Source: Streptomyces lycii
GTDB lineage: Bacteria > Actinomycetota > Actinomycetes > Streptomycetales > Streptomycetaceae
Length of the DNA: 34,260 nt
Assembly: GCF_009735685.1 (NCBI RefSeq)
Contig: NZ_WHPN01000380.1
Span: 1 to 34,260 of the forward strand
Reading direction: 5' to 3'
The notes under the pieces were generated by a model, which was not told the DNA's origin, searched no databases, and saw nothing but the letters and a program-made list of their open reading frames with translations. Position numbers and translations under genes: made by a program. Shown in pieces: positions 33,719 through 34,260 of this stretch (positions within the stretch are counted from its first letter, which is position 1; the number at the start of each line of letters is the position of its first letter).

Positions 33719-34210
33719 ATGGACGGCCGAGGAGGACGCGGAGTGGGCGGCCCCGGTGCGGGCAGCCGTGGTGCGGGAAGCCGTAACCCCTACCAGCTGA
33801 CCGAGGAATCGCCGGTCTACGTCATCTCGGTCGCCGCCCAGCTCTCGGGGCTGCATCCGCAGACCCTGCGGCAGTACGACCGGCTGGGCCTGGTCTCCCC
33901 GGACCGCACGCCCGGCCGGGGCAGGCGCTATTCGGCCCGCGACATCGAGCTGCTCCGGCAGGTGCAGCAGCTGAGCCAGGACGAGGGCATCAACCTCGCC
34001 GGGATCAAGCGCATCATCGAACTGGAGAACCAGGTCGCGGCGCTGAAGGCGCGGGTCGCGGAGCTACAGCAGGCCGTCGAGGGCGCGGCCGCCGCCATGC
34101 AGCAGCGGGAGGCGGCGGTGCACGCCTCGTACCGCCGGGACCTCGTTCCGTACCAGGACGTGCAGCAGACCAGCGCGCTGGTGGTGTGGCGGCCGAAGCG
34201 GCCCGAGTAG
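33719..34210 (+). CDS. hspR: Heat-shock repressor HspR (MerR family)
   Basis: The 163-aa product has a MerR-type winged helix, VYVISVAAQLSGLHPQTLRQYDRLGLVSPDRTPGRGRRYSARDIELL. A coiled coil for dimerisation follows (IIELENQVAALKARVAELQQAVE), and the tail is RRDLVPYQDVQQTSALVVWRPK. It represses the dnaK operon by binding HAIR sites with DnaK. The Gly/Arg-rich start (MDGRGGRGVGGPG) makes the first 20 residues uncertain; a later start would give the more usual length near 150. It is the last gene of the operon, so the loop is autoregulatory. Confidence 0.95.
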   Translation: MDGRGGRGVGGPGAGSRGAGSRNPYQLTEESPVYVISVAAQLSGLHPQTLRQYDRLGLVSPDRTPGRGRRYSARDIELLRQVQQLSQDEGINLAGIKRIIELENQVAALKARVAELQQAVEGAAAAMQQREAAVHASYRRDLVPYQDVQQTSALVVWRPKRPE

Positions 34211-34241
34211 CGGCTCCAGGACGCGTACACGGCGCCGGGCC

Positions 34242-34260
34242 CGGGGAGTGACGCTCCCCG
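34242..34260 (+). terminator. Hairpin after hspR, at the window edge
   Basis: CGGGGAG-TGACG-CTCCCCG forms a 7-bp stem 31 bp past the hspR stop. The window ends at its last base, so any T-run cannot be judged. Confidence 0.6.

Overview
The window is a high-GC, Streptomyces-like chromosomal segment. Supporting signs are strong G/C bias at third codon positions, frequent GTG starts, Shine-Dalgarno sequences of the GGAGG type, a tRNA with an encoded CCA, and a dnaK-grpE-dnaJ-hspR operon behind a HAIR operator (CTTGAGT-N7-ACTCAAG), the actinobacterial arrangement. All assignments come from reading motifs by eye; no database was searched.

Left part (1-13.4 kb), ordinary and accessory chromosome. 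A PIN-domain protein reads leftward. It is separated by a repeat-rich spacer from a rightward pair: a double SIS-like (sugar-phosphate isomerase fold) protein and a secondary-metabolism-type flavin oxidase with both covalent FAD anchors. A PIG-L/LmbE deacetylase follows on the opposite strand. Next is a metabolic module: an FCD/GntR repressor divergent from a PLP-dependent Cys/Met-type lyase and an NhaC-family antiporter. Then come a secreted GH62 arabinofuranosidase, two small hypothetical genes and tRNA-Gly(CCC).

Middle part (15.0-25.3 kb), the main discovery. A complete integrative and conjugative element of the actinomycete type (AICE), about 10.3 kb, sits inside the 3' end of a phosphoribosyltransferase gene that follows dcd. 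Both junctions are visible. The left junction interrupts the gene at codon 149. The missing original tail (WSVEPPVVRRDGQVLDA, stop) lies at the right junction, 66 bp upstream of a serine-integrase gene. Joining the element ends around the shared TGG regenerates an attP with perfect inverted arms, GAGGCAAG-N14-CTTGCCTC. From left to right the element holds a 43-codon ORF, an 850-bp non-coding region with a long hairpin, a GNAT gene overlapping a KorSA-like GntR repressor, three repressor-type operator boxes, and a long rightward operon. That operon encodes an SCO3933-like protein, an FtsK/Tra DNA translocase, two zinc-knuckle proteins, Spd-type spread proteins, a C5-cytosine methyltransferase, a HUH-type rolling-circle Rep and a 51-aa protein. 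The leftward serine integrase closes the element. Integration, replication, transfer and copy control are all present.

Right part (25.3-34.3 kb), conserved chromosome. A Yip1-type membrane protein, a spacer with an 18-bp tandem repeat, a membrane-bound Fe-S reductase (HdrD/Rv0338c-like), and the heat-shock operon dnaK-grpE-dnaJ-hspR with promoter, HAIR operator and terminator.
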